A stretch of DNA of 64,000 bases. It comes from Bacteroidales bacterium (GTDB lineage: Bacteria; Bacteroidota; Bacteroidia; Bacteroidales; UBA932). The number at the start of each line of letters is the position of its first letter. Position 1 is the stretch's first letter. Positions 63,797-64,000 of this stretch are shown here, in pieces. The DNA is taken from NCBI GenBank assembly GCA_017962235.1, contig JAGCVS010000019.1, positions 150,272 through 214,271 of the forward strand, in the 5' to 3' direction. The notes beneath the pieces were generated by a model, which was not told where the DNA came from, did no database searches, and was given only the letters and a program-made list of their open reading frames with translations. The position numbers were made by a program, and so were the translations under genes.

Positions 63797-64000
<204 letters not shown>

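Overview
The window looks like a chromosomal housekeeping segment from a member of the Bacteroidota, most likely order Bacteroidales. The evidence is the repeated TAnnTTTG -7 promoter element in front of most transcription units, the absence of Shine-Dalgarno sequences, lipoproteins and families typical of the phylum (BACON, FISUMP, DUF4296, DUF2764-containing V-type ATPase operon, TPR/outer-membrane pairs), and fused purL. G/C-ending codons dominate. Genus cannot be decided from sequence reading alone. No phage, insertion sequence, CRISPR array or plasmid function was seen.

Layout. 1-12.5 kb: purD with a membrane protein, a DUF4296 lipoprotein with deoC, two tandem PLP aminotransferases, a PBP4-type carboxypeptidase, purM with a lipoprotein and a DEDD exonuclease, mscL with an outer-membrane protein, DUF2461. 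12.5-26.4 kb: purL, folC, a small lipoprotein, a CBM9-like protein, ppdK, a DUF368 polyprenyl-phosphate transporter and a 1311-residue surface lipoprotein made of eleven BIG2 repeats. 26.4-38.6 kb: a membrane HD phosphodiesterase, tRNA-Cys, YitT, gyrB, a beta-barrel/TPR gene pair, ftsE-nth-xerD. 38.6-45.8 kb: a seven-gene V-type ATPase operon (E, DUF2764, A, B, D, I, K) on the minus strand. 45.8-53.9 kb: guaB leading a compact row of envelope-assembly genes (lipoprotein foldase, SurA-like, OstA-like, SIMPL), preceded by a radical SAM gene. 53.9-61.3 kb: two six-hairpin glycosidase-like secreted proteins around an NlpC/P60 hydrolase, a small orphan protein and an ectonucleotide phosphodiesterase. 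61.3-64 kb: tRNA-Arg, unknown small genes, then the 3' end of an rRNA operon (5S and partial 23S, minus strand).

Themes. Four purine-pathway genes (purD, purM, purL, guaB) are scattered in separate operons. Envelope biogenesis dominates the rest: outer-membrane protein folding, LPS transport-like functions, peptidoglycan hydrolysis and lipid-carrier recycling. The V-ATPase K subunit keeps all five residues that bind sodium in Enterococcus hirae NtpK, so the complex is predicted to be sodium coupled.

The most unusual regulatory signals are (i) promoters whose -7 box ends only 4-5 bases before the start codon, implying leaderless mRNAs, and (ii) intrinsic terminator-like hairpins sitting 3-17 bases in front of start codons (DUF368, yitT, phosphodiesterase). 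No clearly new defence or mobile system was recognised; the best candidates for undescribed biology are the NlpC/P60-glycosidase locus and the TPR/beta-barrel pair.
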